This document shows positions 50,867 through 60,613 of a stretch of DNA of 64,000 bases, in pieces. Origin of the DNA: Polaromonas sp. SP1 (GTDB lineage Bacteria; Pseudomonadota; Gammaproteobacteria; Burkholderiales; Burkholderiaceae_C); contig NZ_CP031013.1 of the NCBI RefSeq assembly GCF_003711205.1, positions 1,302,001-1,366,000 on the forward strand, in the 5' to 3' direction. The notes below the pieces were generated by a model, which saw only the letters and a list, made by a program, of their open reading frames with translations, was not told where the DNA came from and ran no database searches. The translations under genes and the position numbers were made by a program. The first letter of the stretch is position 1, and every line of letters begins with the position of its first letter.

Positions 50867-51493
50867 TTACTTGGAAACAGCCAGCTTCAAGCCAAAGCCG
50901 ATCAGGAAAACGCCCGCCAGCTTGTTCAGGATGGACGTGATTTTGGGGTTGGCGCGGATGCGTTCGGCCAGGTGATAAGTGATCATCACCGAGCACAGGC
51001 CATAGAGAAACGTCAGCCCGGCAATGGTGGCTGCCATCACGGCAAAAGTCTTCAGCCCCTGGTGCTGGGCCGGGTCGACAAACAGCGGGAAGAACGCCAT
51101 GTAAAACACGATGGCCTTGGGGTTCAGCAAGGTGATCATCATGGCCTGCTGAAAGTAGTGGCGCGGCTTGATGTTGAGCAGCGGCGCATCGCCGGGCTTG
51201 GCCATCAGCATTTTGATACCCAGAAAAGCCAGGTAAATCGCACCCGCCCACTGGACGATATGAAAAGCCGTCGGGTAAGCCGCCATGATGGCCGACACCC
51301 CGGCGACTGCCGCCCAGAGCAAGACCTGGTCGCCGGCGATGACACCGAAAGTCGCACCCAGGCCGCCCGCGATACCGCCTTTGCTGGTCGAGGTGATCAG
51401 CGCCAGGTTGCCCGGGCCGGGAATCAGCAAAAAGACAATGATGGCGACGACAAAAGCACCGTAGTCGGCGATGCCGACGAATGAGCCCAACAT
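50867..51493 (-). CDS. LysE-family amino acid exporter
   Basis: A 208-residue RhtB/LysE-type inner-membrane exporter. About six hydrophobic segments; family marks are LIPGPGNLALITSTSKGGIA near 24-43, GVIAGDQVLLWAAVAGVSAI near 50-69 and the loop FQQAMMITLLNPKAIVFYMA near 110-129. GGAGAACCTCC lies ahead of the ATG. It sits between rsmG and parA on the same strand. Substrate unknown; such proteins export amino acids or homoserine lactones. Confidence 0.9.
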   Translation of the reverse strand: MLGSFVGIADYGAFVVAIIVFLLIPGPGNLALITSTSKGGIAGGLGATFGVIAGDQVLLWAAVAGVSAIMAAYPTAFHIVQWAGAIYLAFLGIKMLMAKPGDAPLLNIKPRHYFQQAMMITLLNPKAIVFYMAFFPLFVDPAQHQGLKTFAVMAATIAGLTFLYGLCSVMITYHLAERIRANPKITSILNKLAGVFLIGFGLKLAVSK

Positions 51494-51565
51494 GGAGGTT
51501 CTCCAGAAAGTAGAGAGAAGTGAGGCAGTGAGTTTACGACAGGGGTGTGCCGCCGAAATACAAAC

Positions 51566-51582
51566 CGGCCCGATCAGGGCCG
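51566..51582. terminator. Weak hairpin after rsmG
   Basis: CGGCCC / GGGCCG arms with a GATCA loop lie 64-81 bp after the rsmG stop. There is no long T-run on the minus strand, so it is at best a weak terminator. Confidence 0.3.
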
Positions 51583-51646
51583 ATTTGCTGTTCGCGAGGG
51601 ATTCTTTTGGTGCCCGAACAACGGGCCCGGCACCCGGCCCCGGTTT

Positions 51647-52315
51647 TCAGGCCGGCGCGGCTGCGGGTTTTGGCCGCATCCAGACAATACACCGCTCGGC
51701 GTCCAGCCCCGGAACCTGCAACTGTTCCACGTGAAACACGTCGACGCCGGGCGGCAAGGCCGCCATTTCGTCGACCGGGTGCTTGCCTTTCATGGCCATC
51801 CAGACGCCTTGCGGCGCCAAGGCATCGACCGACCAATGGGTGAAATCCACCAGCGAAGCGAAGGCCCGGGAGCAGATCACATCAAACGGCGTGGTGATGG
51901 TTTCGACCCGGGCGTGCAAGCCGGAAAGGTTGGGCAGCTTCAAGGCCAGCGCCGCCTGCTTGATGAAGGCGGCTTTTTTGGCCACGGTGTCCACACAGGT
52001 CACGGCAACTTCCGGGCAACAGATCGCCATCACAACACCCGGCAGCCCGGCGCCGGAGCCCACATCCAGCAAACGGGCGCCCTGCCCCAAGCCGGTTTTT
52101 TGCAGATAAAGGCGCAAAGGCAAGACCGCCGCCAGGCTGTCGAGCAGGTGGTGCGTCATCATTTCGGCCGGGTCGCGCACGGCCGTCAGGTTGTACACCT
52201 TGGTCCATTTGCCGATCAGGTCCTGGTAATCCAGCAGCTGCGCGACTTGGGCGTCGCCCAGATCCAGTTGCAGCGCCTTGAGGCCGGCGCGCAATTCCTG
52301 TTCACCGCCCCGCAT
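51647..52315 (-). CDS. rsmG: 16S rRNA m7G527 methyltransferase RsmG (GidB)
   Basis: A 222-residue SAM-dependent methyltransferase that modifies G527 of 16S rRNA. The SAM motif LLDVGSGAGLPGVVMAICCP is near 82-101; KWTKVYNLTAVRDPAEMMTH near 35-54 and VICSRAFASLVDFTHWSVDA near 158 are family phrases. Its ATG overlaps the mnmG stop by one base, so expression is coupled. A parS-like site (51723-51738) lies within its coding sequence near the 3' end. Confidence 0.95.
   Translation of the reverse strand: MRGGEQELRAGLKALQLDLGDAQVAQLLDYQDLIGKWTKVYNLTAVRDPAEMMTHHLLDSLAAVLPLRLYLQKTGLGQGARLLDVGSGAGLPGVVMAICCPEVAVTCVDTVAKKAAFIKQAALALKLPNLSGLHARVETITTPFDVICSRAFASLVDFTHWSVDALAPQGVWMAMKGKHPVDEMAALPPGVDVFHVEQLQVPGLDAERCIVWMRPKPAAAPA
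51723..51738. other. parS-like site within rsmG
   Basis: TGTTCCACGTGAAACA matches the parS consensus TGTTNCACGTGAAACA at every position. It lies within 5 kb of parA and parB and should recruit ParB. Confidence 0.85.
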
Positions 52316-54300
52316 CAGGCTTGGGCTTTTTCGGTGGAAGCACCGGCAGCCTGGAGCGGAACCGTGTTTTTCCAGAGGTTCTTCTTCAGGTGTACCAGCA
52401 GCAAAGACACGGTCGCCGGCGTGATGCCCGAGATGCGCGAAGCCAGCCCCAAGGTTTCGGGCCGGTGTTTGGCCAGGGTCTGGCGCGCCTCAAAGCTCAG
52501 GGCTGAAACCTGCAGGTAGTCCAAGTCGGCCGGGAGTTTCAGGTTCTCGTAGTGTGCGGCCCGCTCGACTTCAGTCTTTTGCAGGTCGATATAACCGGCG
52601 TATTTGGCCGTGATCTCGATTTGCTCGATCACACTTTTGGCCATGTCGTCGCTGGCGGCAGCTTCGGCCGCGAGTTCGGGGTTGGCGTATTTGCCCTCTT
52701 CCAGCGACATCAACCCGGCGTAGTTCACATCGGGGCGGCGCAGCAGGTCGAGCAGGTTGTACTCACGTTCGATGGATTTGCCCAAAACGCGCTCGGCCTC
52801 AGCCACCGGCAGGTTGTTGGGGTTGACCCAGATCGCCCGAAGCCGGGCTGTTTCACGTGAAACAGTGTCGCGCTTTCGGTTGAAGGCGTCCCAGCGGGCG
52901 TCGTCTACCAGGCCCAGTTCACGGCCTTTTTCGGTCAGGCGCATGTCGGCGTTGTCCTCGCGCAGCATCAGGCGGAACTCCGCCCGGCTGGTGAACATGC
53001 GGTAAGGCTCGGTCACGCCTTTGGTGATCAGGTCATCCACCAGCACGCCGAGGTAGGCTTCGTTGCGGGCCGGCAGCCAGGCATCCTTGCCCTGGCATTG
53101 CAGCGCGGCATTGACGCCGGCGAACAAGCCCTGGGCCGCGGCCTCCTCGTAACCGGTGGTGCCGTTGATCTGGCCGGCAAAGAACAGGCCGCCAATCGCC
53201 CGGGTTTCAAAGCTCGACTTCAGCGCCCGCGGGTCGAAGTAGTCGTACTCGATCGCGTAGCCGGGGCGCAGGATATGGGCATTTTCCATTCCGGCCATGG
53301 AGCGCACCAGCTCATACTGAATGTCAAAAGGCAGGCTGGTCGAGATGCCGTTGGGGTAGATCTCGTGGGTAGTCAGGCCCTCGGGCTCCAGGAAAATCTG
53401 GTGGCTTTCCTTGTCGGCAAAGCGGTTAATCTTGTCTTCCACGCTGGGGCAATAACGCGGGCCGACGCCGTCGATTTTGCCGGTGAACATCGGGCTGCGG
53501 TCAAAACCGGAACGGATGATGTCGTGGGTGCGCTCGTTGGTGTGGGTGATCCAGCAAGACATCTGCTGCGGGTGGGCCACGCCGCCGCCCATAAAACTGA
53601 ACACCGGCACCGGCCCCTCGATGCCGCCGGGCATGCCGTCGCCGGGTTGTTCGGTGCATTTGCTGAAGTCGATCGTCCGGCCGTCGATGCGCGGCGGCGT
53701 GCCGGTTTTGAGCCGCCCTTGCGGCAACTTGAGTTCTTTGAGCCGCGCCGAGAGCGACACCGCCGGAGGGTCGCCCGCCCGGCCCGCCGAGTAATTGTTC
53801 AGCCCGACATGGATCTTGCCGTCCAGGAAAGTCCCGGCCGTCAGCACCACCGTGCGTGAGCGAAAGCGGATGCCGACCTGCGTCACGGCGCCGACCACCC
53901 GGTCGCCCTCCACCATCAGGTCATCGACGGCTTGCTGGAAGAGCCACAGGTTGGGCTGGTTCTCCAGCTTGCGGCGGATGGCCGCCTTGTACAAAATCCG
54001 GTCGGCCTGCGCCCGGGTGGCGCGCACGGCCGGGCCCTTGGAGCTGTTCAGGATGCGGAACTGGATGCCGCCTTCGTCGGTCGCCAGCGCCATCGCGCCG
54101 CCTAGGGCGTCGACTTCCTTGACCAGGTGGCCCTTGCCGATGCCGCCTATCGACGGGTTGCAGCTCATCTGGCCCAGCGTCTCGATGTTGTGCGAAAGCA
54201 GCAAAGTCTTGCAGCCCATGCGCGCCGAAGCCAGGGCCGCCTCGGTGCCGGCATGGCCGCCACCGACCACGATCACGTCAAATTCTTGCGGGTAAAACAT
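52315..54300 (-). CDS. mnmG: tRNA uridine 5-carboxymethylaminomethyl modification enzyme MnmG (GidA)
   Basis: A 661-residue FAD protein that with MnmE modifies the wobble uridine of certain tRNAs. The FAD loop [19 protein letters not shown] is near 11-29; [20 protein letters not shown] near 46-65 and [16 protein letters not shown] near 205-220 are diagnostic. Normal length for the family. The start at 54300 fits a GAGG 7 nt upstream; an upstream TTG is in frame but unlikely. A perfect parS site lies inside the gene. It is the first gene of the mnmG-rsmG block. Confidence 0.96.
   Translation of the reverse strand: MFYPQEFDVIVVGGGHAGTEAALASARMGCKTLLLSHNIETLGQMSCNPSIGGIGKGHLVKEVDALGGAMALATDEGGIQFRILNSSKGPAVRATRAQADRILYKAAIRRKLENQPNLWLFQQAVDDLMVEGDRVVGAVTQVGIRFRSRTVVLTAGTFLDGKIHVGLNNYSAGRAGDPPAVSLSARLKELKLPQGRLKTGTPPRIDGRTIDFSKCTEQPGDGMPGGIEGPVPVFSFMGGGVAHPQQMSCWITHTNERTHDIIRSGFDRSPMFTGKIDGVGPRYCPSVEDKINRFADKESHQIFLEPEGLTTHEIYPNGISTSLPFDIQYELVRSMAGMENAHILRPGYAIEYDYFDPRALKSSFETRAIGGLFFAGQINGTTGYEEAAAQGLFAGVNAALQCQGKDAWLPARNEAYLGVLVDDLITKGVTEPYRMFTSRAEFRLMLREDNADMRLTEKGRELGLVDDARWDAFNRKRDTVSRETARLRAIWVNPNNLPVAEAERVLGKSIEREYNLLDLLRRPDVNYAGLMSLEEGKYANPELAAEAAASDDMAKSVIEQIEITAKYAGYIDLQKTEVERAAHYENLKLPADLDYLQVSALSFEARQTLAKHRPETLGLASRISGITPATVSLLLVHLKKNLWKNTVPLQAAGASTEKAQA
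52849..52864. other. Perfect parS site within mnmG
   Basis: TGTTTCACGTGAAACA is identical to the canonical 16-bp parS. Together with the site in rsmG, 1.1 kb away, it makes a centromere-like cluster beside parA and parB. Confidence 0.92.
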
Positions 54301-54308
54301 ATCCAACC

Positions 54309-54806
54309 TCAGTTCTCTATCAATTCAGTGGCCAGGCCCATGCCGCGCGCCACCTGCGCCTGGCGCCTGTCTGCCGTGACGAACAGGTCGACCCGGCTGG
54401 CCAGCGCGCTGCCCACATGCAAGGCATCCATGCCGCGCAAAGGGCCCTGCTCCATCGCGGCAAAGGCAAAGCGCTCAACATGCGCGTCCAGCGGCACCAT
54501 CGTCATGTCGGCCACATCGCGCTGCGCCGCCGCCCAGGCGCGGTCGAACTCCTGCGCGGGCAGGCTGCCGTCGCGCCGGCGCCTGAGCAGCGCCGACGCC
54601 ACTTCGGTCTTGCAATGTGCCGCCACCAGCAACTCGCTGGCCGCCCCAAACAACATAAGCACCCGGTCACGCCCGGCTTCACTGGCATAGCGTTTGGTCA
54701 GCGCCGAGGCATCAAACATCAGCCGCGCTTCACCGTCCCGCGCCACCGCCCGGGTGGCGCTGCCGGCGGACTGCGCCACATACGCGGCCTGCAAGCGCTT
54801 CACCAT
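54309..54806 (-). CDS. vapC: PIN-domain toxin (VapC family), possibly N-terminally over-extended
   Basis: A PIN-domain ribonuclease-type toxin. The domain begins at the internal Met in [16 protein letters not shown] (position 54719 in the DNA), with conserved Asp near its start, Glu in [13 protein letters not shown], Asp in [12 protein letters not shown] and Asp in LFVTADRRQ. The full frame gives 165 residues and a start at 54806 that overlaps the antitoxin stop by 7 nt, normal for such pairs; the shorter form from 54719 would be 136 residues, closer to the family length. I cannot decide between them. It should cut specific RNAs when unneutralised. Confidence 0.78.
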   Translation of the reverse strand: MVKRLQAAYVAQSAGSATRAVARDGEARLMFDASALTKRYASEAGRDRVLMLFGAASELLVAAHCKTEVASALLRRRRDGSLPAQEFDRAWAAAQRDVADMTMVPLDAHVERFAFAAMEQGPLRGMDALHVGSALASRVDLFVTADRRQAQVARGMGLATELIEN

Positions 54807-55045
54807 GGCGATTCATTCCGCTCGTCCAGCACCGCCTGCGACAGCGACACGCCAGGCGGCAGGACCACCGGCTCAAACGGTGTTTTCCAGCTGGGCACTT
54901 TGGCGGCGTCTTCTTCGGCTTTCAGGGGTACCAGCTCGGCGACTGGCTTGCCGTGCCGGAGTATGCGGACGGTTTCGCCCTGTTCGACCAAATCAACCAT
55001 GGCGGACGCGTGGGCCCGGAATTCACTGAGAGGGATGGTGCGCAT
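54800..55045 (-). CDS. Antitoxin of the Phd/YefM type
   Basis: An 81-residue antitoxin. The N-terminal MRTIPLSEFRAHASAMVDLV and VRILRHGKPVAELVPL (about 1-42) match the Phd/YefM DNA-binding fold; the C-terminal half is Pro-rich and would wrap the PIN toxin. The ATG at 55045 has no Shine-Dalgarno sequence and overlaps the first of three operator repeats, so translation may be leaderless or close to it. Stop overlaps the toxin reading frame by 7 nt. Repression of its own promoter is expected by family and supported by the repeats at 55045-55090. Confidence 0.82.
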   Translation of the reverse strand: MRTIPLSEFRAHASAMVDLVEQGETVRILRHGKPVAELVPLKAEEDAAKVPSWKTPFEPVVLPPGVSLSQAVLDERNESPW

Positions 55046-55090
55046 TTTGTACAAATTAAAGAATTTTGTACATTTTAGCCGGTTTTGTAC
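55045..55090. promoter_or_regulatory. Three TTTTGTAC repeats at exact 19-bp spacing, antitoxin operator
   Basis: TTTTGTAC begins at 55045, 55064 and 55083; the first two continue into TTTTGTACA, and the first is part of the palindrome TTTGTACAAA. The array covers the antitoxin start and promoter, as expected for a self-repressing toxin-antitoxin operon. Confidence 0.7.
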
Positions 55091-55141
55091 GCCGGGGCTG
55101 GCTTCGCGACTTCACCCCACACCCTGTGGTGAAATCACCCC

Positions 55142-55732
55142 ATGACCACCCCCCAAAAACTCCTGATCTTCGCCGGCAGCACCCGCCAGAACTCCTTCAA
55201 CCGCAAACTCGCCCATGCCGCCGCCGCCCTGGCGCGCGCCAGCGGCGCCGAGGTCACCCACATCGAGCTGGCCGACTTCGACATCCCGATGTACAACGCC
55301 GACCTCGAAGCCAAGGGCACGCCGGCCGACGTGATGAAGCTCAAGCAGATCATGTACGAGCACCCGGCCTGGATCATTTGCTCGCCCGAATACAACGGCA
55401 GCTACACCGCCCTGCTCAAAAACACGATTGATTGGGTGTCCAGCCCCGTCAAGAGCGACCCGGCCTGGCACGAAGGCTTCAAGTCTTTCACCGGCAAAGT
55501 GGTGGGCGTGCTCAGCGCCTCGCCCGGCGCCCTCGGCGGCCTCCGTTCGCAAAGCCACCTGGTGCCGCTCTTGCTGAACGCGCAATGCTGGGTCGCGCCC
55601 AAGGCGTTTGCCCTGGGCCGCGCGGGGACCGCTTTTGACGCGGAGGGCAAGCTGCTGGATGAAGCGCACCTGAAGAATGTGCAGGCCGTGATCGACCAGG
55701 TGCTGTTTGCCAGCCAGCGCCTGGCGGCTTAA
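55142..55732 (+). CDS. NADPH-dependent FMN reductase family protein
   Basis: A 196-residue flavodoxin-like FMN enzyme. The phosphate loop IFAGSTRQNSFNRKLA is near 9-24 and the family hallmark ICSPEYNGSYTALLKNTIDW near 79-98 (SPEYNGS flavin contact). Likely function: NAD(P)H-driven reduction of quinones, azo dyes or chromate in the cytoplasm. Divergent from the antitoxin. No clear ribosome site before the ATG. It converges on the MetC-family gene, with 4 bp between the stops. Confidence 0.9.
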   Translation: MTTPQKLLIFAGSTRQNSFNRKLAHAAAALARASGAEVTHIELADFDIPMYNADLEAKGTPADVMKLKQIMYEHPAWIICSPEYNGSYTALLKNTIDWVSSPVKSDPAWHEGFKSFTGKVVGVLSASPGALGGLRSQSHLVPLLLNAQCWVAPKAFALGRAGTAFDAEGKLLDEAHLKNVQAVIDQVLFASQRLAA

Positions 55733-55736
55733 CGAC

Positions 55737-56888
<1,152 letters not shown>

Positions 56889-56932
56889 GGTGAAAGGTCT
56901 GGGTGATGGTTCGGCCTTCATAATAGGACGGC

Positions 56933-57775
56933 ATGTCAGAGCCAGAACGCCAACAAACATCGTCCAAGCGCCAGGATGCGGGCCTGTGGGCGACCCTTGC
57001 CAAAACCCACCCGGCCGGCACCGAACTGCGCCGCCATCAGCATCCAACCGGCCAGCTGGTGTTTGCCATTACCGGCGTGATGCTGGTCGAAACGCCGCTG
57101 GCGCGGTGGACCGTCCCGCCCCAGCGGGCGCTGTGGGTGCCGCCCGGGCATTCGCACGCCATCCATGTGATCTCCAACACCGAGATGCGCACGGTGTACT
57201 GCCAGCCGACGCTGATCGCACAGTGCGAATCTTTTGTCCGCAGGGACGAAGTGCATGCCGTGGCCGCATCACCCCTGATCAGGGAACTGGTGCTCGGCCT
57301 TTTCGACGGCGGGTTTGACCACGCCACGCACCGACTGATGGTGTCCCTTCTGCTGCACACGCTGCAGCAGACGCCCAGCCTGCCCACCCATCTGCCCATG
57401 CCGGCCAGTGAAGGTCTGCGGCGTGCACTTGCGCTGATGCTGGAAACGCGGCATTGGCAGCTTCCTCTTCACCATCTCGCCTCCGCCGCCACCATGTCCG
57501 AGCGCACCTTCTCCCGCCGCTTCACGGCCGAGGTGGGACTGAGCTTTCGCGCCTGGCGGCAACGTGCGCGCATTGTCTCGTCGCTCGACCTGCTGGCCTC
57601 AGACGCGCCCATCAAGACCATCGCGCATGCCTCGCAGTTCGAGAGCCCGGCGGCCTATATCGCGTCATTCCGCGAATTGCTGGGTTGCACTCCTAACGCC
57701 TTCCGCCAACAACAGCGGCAGACGGGTTCTAGCGCCGCGCCAGATCTTCTGCGCGAACCACCGCCGCAGCTTTGA
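56933..57775 (+). CDS. AraC-family transcriptional regulator with cupin domain
   Basis: A 280-residue regulator. An N-terminal AraC_binding-type cupin (about 25-110, with HQHPTGQLVFAITGVMLVET and ALWVPPGHSHAIHV) is followed by an AraC HTH pair (about 165-265, HLASAATMSERTFSRRFTAE and IAHASQFESPAAYIASFREL). It is divergent from the MetC-family gene, 44 bp between starts. Its 3' end overlaps the convergent azoreductase gene by 47 bp on opposite strands, so both proteins use that DNA. Confidence 0.9.
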   Translation: MSEPERQQTSSKRQDAGLWATLAKTHPAGTELRRHQHPTGQLVFAITGVMLVETPLARWTVPPQRALWVPPGHSHAIHVISNTEMRTVYCQPTLIAQCESFVRRDEVHAVAASPLIRELVLGLFDGGFDHATHRLMVSLLLHTLQQTPSLPTHLPMPASEGLRRALALMLETRHWQLPLHHLASAATMSERTFSRRFTAEVGLSFRAWRQRARIVSSLDLLASDAPIKTIAHASQFESPAAYIASFRELLGCTPNAFRQQQRQTGSSAAPDLLREPPPQL

Positions 57776-58358
57776 CGGCCGCCAGCTCCTCCGGCGGCAC
57801 CAGCGTCGGCGCGGCGCTGATCTCCGCCGTCACTTCAATCTCCAGAAACTGCAGCCAGCGCCGCATATACGGCTTCTGGAAATCCGAATCGTCTTCCTCG
57901 GGCGGCAGCGGATACGCACCGGCGCTGGAGTACACCAGCGTCGCACTTTTGCCCGGCAGCAGCGCCTCGTAGCCGGCCTGCCGGGACCAGCGCCAGTTCT
58001 GCCCCGGCAGCGTCACCACGTCGATGAAATGTTTGAGCCGGTAGGGGATGCCGAAATTCCACATCGGCAGGCTGAAGAGATAACGGTCGGCCGCGTTAAA
58101 GCGCTGCGACACCGCCACCGCGCGCGCCCACAGCGCCTGCTGCTGGGCCGTCGCATTCTGCGCACGCAGCACGGCAAATTTCGCGGCAATCATGTCGGCG
58201 TCAAACGGCGGCAGGTCGATGTCCCAGACATTAATCGTGTCGACGGTGTCGCCAGGATGCGCGTCGCGGTACGCCTGCAGCCAGGCCGCGGCGACGGCGC
58301 TGGATGTGGATGCGCCAGCCTGCATCGGCGAGGCTTCGATGTAAACGAGATGTGTCAT
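57729..58358 (-). CDS. azoR: FMN-dependent NADH-azoreductase
   Basis: A 209-residue flavodoxin-like enzyme. VYIEASPMQAGASTSSAVAA near 5-24 and the flavin contact FSLPMWNFGIPYRLKHFIDV near 94-113 are those of AzoR/NQO-like proteins; GYEALLPGKSATLVYSSAGAY follows. It reduces quinones and azo compounds with NADH. GGAG precedes the ATG. Its last 47 bp overlap the convergent AraC gene. It lies downstream of the SMR gene on the same strand with a 24-bp gap, possibly one unit answering the same stress. Confidence 0.9.
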   Translation of the reverse strand: MTHLVYIEASPMQAGASTSSAVAAAWLQAYRDAHPGDTVDTINVWDIDLPPFDADMIAAKFAVLRAQNATAQQQALWARAVAVSQRFNAADRYLFSLPMWNFGIPYRLKHFIDVVTLPGQNWRWSRQAGYEALLPGKSATLVYSSAGAYPLPPEEDDSDFQKPYMRRWLQFLEIEVTAEISAAPTLVPPEELAAVKAAAVVRAEDLARR

Positions 58359-58382
58359 GTGTTTCTCCGGGTCATGCCGTGA

Positions 58383-58706
58383 TCAAGCCGCGCCATCGAG
58401 CAGGCGCAAACCCACCATGCCGGCCACGACCAGCGCCACACAGGTCAGGCGCAGCGCCGAGGCGCTCTCGCCCATCCAGAGGATGCCGATCAACGTCACG
58501 CCGACCGAGCCAATGCCCGTCCAGATGGCGTAGGCTGTGCCCACCGGCAGGGTTTTGACGGCATGCGTCAAAAAGAAAATGCTGGCGCCGGCCGCGGCCA
58601 CGCCCAGCACGCTGGGCCACAGGCGCGTCCAGCCTTCGGAGGATTTGAGGAACAAGGCCATTGCGATTTCAACAATGCTTGCAGCGAGTAAATAGAGCCA
58701 GGCCAT
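58383..58706 (-). CDS. Small multidrug resistance (SMR) efflux protein
   Basis: A 107-residue four-helix membrane pump subunit. MAWLYLLAASIVEIAMALFL carries the essential membrane-embedded Glu in TM1 (about residue 13), and AYAIWTGIGSVGVTLIGILW is the SMR signature near 59-78. It is most like the SugE/Gdx type (guanidinium export) or QacE; the WTGIGSVG phrase fits both. The ATG at 58706 gives standard length. Divergent from an HxlR regulator, consistent with drug or electrophile-controlled expression. Confidence 0.88.
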   Translation of the reverse strand: MAWLYLLAASIVEIAMALFLKSSEGWTRLWPSVLGVAAAGASIFFLTHAVKTLPVGTAYAIWTGIGSVGVTLIGILWMGESASALRLTCVALVVAGMVGLRLLDGAA

Positions 58707-58790
58707 CGGAGTCTTTCTGTGATGAGGATTGAAGAGCCGCCAGCTTAGGTTTACGATTACTGATCGGCAAGTACGCACCTTTTGGTAACC

Positions 58791-59174
58791 ATGACAATTC
58801 ATTCCGACCCACCCACCGACGGCTCAACTGTGTTTAGCCAGGCCTGCCCCTCGCGCCAGGCGCTGGAGCTCGTTGCCAGCAAATGGGCCTTGCTGGTCAT
58901 CCCGGCGCTGGCCGACGGCCCGGTGCGCAACAACGAGCTGATGCGCAAGATCGAAGGGATTTCACAAAAGATGCTGACGCAAACGCTGAAGGAATTGGTG
59001 CGCAACGGCCTGGTGCTGCGCGCCGACCACCAGACCGTGCCGCCGCATGTCGAATACCAACTCAGTGCGCTGGGCGAATCGCTCAGCGAAACGCTGATCC
59101 CGCTGGACAACTGGGCCGAGCGAAACCACCAGAGCCTGCAGGCCGCGCGCGAACGCTTTGACGCGTCCTTCTGA
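58791..59174 (+). CDS. HxlR-family transcriptional regulator
   Basis: A 127-residue winged-helix regulator. CPSRQALELVASKWALLVIP near 19-38 contains the conserved redox-capable Cys and HxlR opening; NNELMRKIEGISQKMLTQTL near 47-66 is the recognition region and VEYQLSALGESLSETL the wing. HxlR proteins often sense aldehydes, quinones or disulfide stress through that Cys. It is divergent from the SMR-azoR unit, its likely target. A TTG three codons earlier is in frame. Confidence 0.9.
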   Translation: MTIHSDPPTDGSTVFSQACPSRQALELVASKWALLVIPALADGPVRNNELMRKIEGISQKMLTQTLKELVRNGLVLRADHQTVPPHVEYQLSALGESLSETLIPLDNWAERNHQSLQAARERFDASF

Positions 59175-59202
59175 GCCCCCGACAAACGACCGAGGAGACA
59201 CC

Positions 59203-60213
59203 ATGAAACAAGCAGGCACCCGCCGCAGCGCACTTCAACTCGGCCTCAAGGCCACCGGCGCACTGGCCGCGGCTTCCGCATTTCCGGGCCTGCTCAGTTC
59301 GGCCCACGCGCAGTCCGCCTGGCCCAGCAAACCGATCCGCCTGCTGGTGCCGTTTGCGCCCGGCGGAAGCTCCGAGATCGTCGCGCGCTCGGCCGCCAAC
59401 GAGCTCACCAAAAGCCTGGGCCAGACCGTCTTTGTCGAAAACAAACCCGGCGCCAGCGGCAACATCGCCATGCAGGACTGCGCCGCCTCCACCGACGGCC
59501 ACACCATCATCCTCGGCCACATCGGCACCATGGCCGTCAACCCCTTCATCTTTGACAAGCTGCCCTTCGACACCAACCGCGACTTCAAGCCGATCTCGCT
59601 GCTGGCCAAGGTGCCCAGCCTGTACGTCGTCAATGCCAATGTGCCGGCCAACAACCTCAAGGAATTCATCGCGCTGGCCAAGGCCAAACCCGGGCAGCTC
59701 AACTACGGCTCCGCCGGCAACGGCAGCGCCGGCCACCTGGCGTTTGAATACCTGAAGATGGCCACCGGCATCTTTGTGCTGCATGTGCCCTACCGCGGCA
59801 CCGGCCCGCAGCTGACCGACCTGCTCGCCGGCCGGCTCGAGGCCGCCAGCGTGGGCGCGCCCGCCATCCTGGGCCACATCAAATCCGGCAAGCTGCGCTG
59901 CATTGCCACCGGCACCAAAGAGCGCCTGCCCCAGCTGCCCGACGTGCCTACGGTGGCCGAAAGCGGCTACCCCGGTTTTGAGATGACGCAGTGGTACGGC
60001 TTGAATGCGCCGTCCAACATGCCGCAGGCCCACATCGACCGCATCGCCGAAGCCTGCAACAAAGCCATGCGCAACCCGCAAGCCACCGAGCGTTTGCGCG
60101 GCGACACCGCCCTGCCCGTGGGCGACACGCCTGCGCAGTACGGCGCATTTATCAAGACAGAGCAGGCGCGCTGGAAGGAAGTGGCGGCGCGGGCCAAGAT
60201 CAAGCCGGATTGA
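59203..60213 (+). CDS. Bug/TctC-family tripartite tricarboxylate transporter binding protein (orphan)
   Basis: A 336-residue periplasmic Bug protein. Signal peptide with TRRSALQLGLKATGALAAAS and AHAQSAWP; the mature part opens SKPIRLLVPFAPGGSSEIVA, the Bug signature, and has GQLNYGSAGNGSAGHLAFEY near 165-184. GAGGAG lies 6 nt ahead of the ATG. Bug proteins bind carboxylates or amino acids for TctAB; no tctA or tctB gene is present here, as is common in Burkholderiales where such genes are greatly expanded. Its ligand is unknown. Confidence 0.93.
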   Translation: MKQAGTRRSALQLGLKATGALAAASAFPGLLSSAHAQSAWPSKPIRLLVPFAPGGSSEIVARSAANELTKSLGQTVFVENKPGASGNIAMQDCAASTDGHTIILGHIGTMAVNPFIFDKLPFDTNRDFKPISLLAKVPSLYVVNANVPANNLKEFIALAKAKPGQLNYGSAGNGSAGHLAFEYLKMATGIFVLHVPYRGTGPQLTDLLAGRLEAASVGAPAILGHIKSGKLRCIATGTKERLPQLPDVPTVAESGYPGFEMTQWYGLNAPSNMPQAHIDRIAEACNKAMRNPQATERLRGDTALPVGDTPAQYGAFIKTEQARWKEVAARAKIKPD

Positions 60214-60255
60214 GCACCGGCGACAATAAGGGTTCACCTCTCCCGGACTTCCTCA

Positions 60256-60324
60256 GTTTTTATTGACCAAATCGGGCTCCAGCCCTTATGGGTCATCCAC
60301 CTGCAGCTATATTTTTAATAGCAA
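60256..60324 (-). repeat. Family A dispersed repeat ahead of the YkgJ-like gene
   Basis: Read on the minus strand: GCTATTAAAAATATAGCTGC, spacer, then AAGGGCTGGAGCCCGATTTG and TCAATAAAAA. It has both palindromes and ends 12 bp before the ATG at 60337, so it may supply the promoter or displace the ribosome site of that gene. Confidence 0.85.
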
Positions 60325-60336
60325 CTCCATCTCACC

Positions 60337-60600
60337 ATGAACTGCCGACCCGGCTGCGGCGCCTGCTGCATCGCACCCTCCATCAGCTCCGCCATTCCCG
60401 GCATGCCGCTCGGCAAGCCGGCCGGTGTGCGCTGCGTGCAGCTCGATGACGCCAACCGCTGCCTGATCTTCGGCCGGCCCGAAAGGCCTGCGGTGTGCGG
60501 GCAACTCATGGCGTCTGCCGAGATGTGCGGGGCCGACGCGGGCAGCGCGATGGTCTGGCTGACCCAACTGGAAAGCGCGACGCGGCCCGGCCTGCACTGA
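60337..60600 (+). CDS. YkgJ-family cysteine cluster protein
   Basis: An 87-residue protein with a CxxxCGxCC opening ([16 protein letters not shown]) and additional cysteines in [21 protein letters not shown] and EMCGAD. This spacing is typical of the YkgJ/zinc- or iron-chelatin cluster family, probably binding an Fe-S or zinc cluster in the cytoplasm. No ribosome site is visible because a family A repeat ends just upstream. Function unknown at the family level. Confidence 0.85.
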   Translation: MNCRPGCGACCIAPSISSAIPGMPLGKPAGVRCVQLDDANRCLIFGRPERPAVCGQLMASAEMCGADAGSAMVWLTQLESATRPGLH

Positions 60601-60613
60601 CGCGAAGCGAAAG

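Noticed and set aside
51535..51553. Possible remnant of family B (GACAGGGGTGTGCC)
   Set aside because: Only the last block is present, too little to call a copy.
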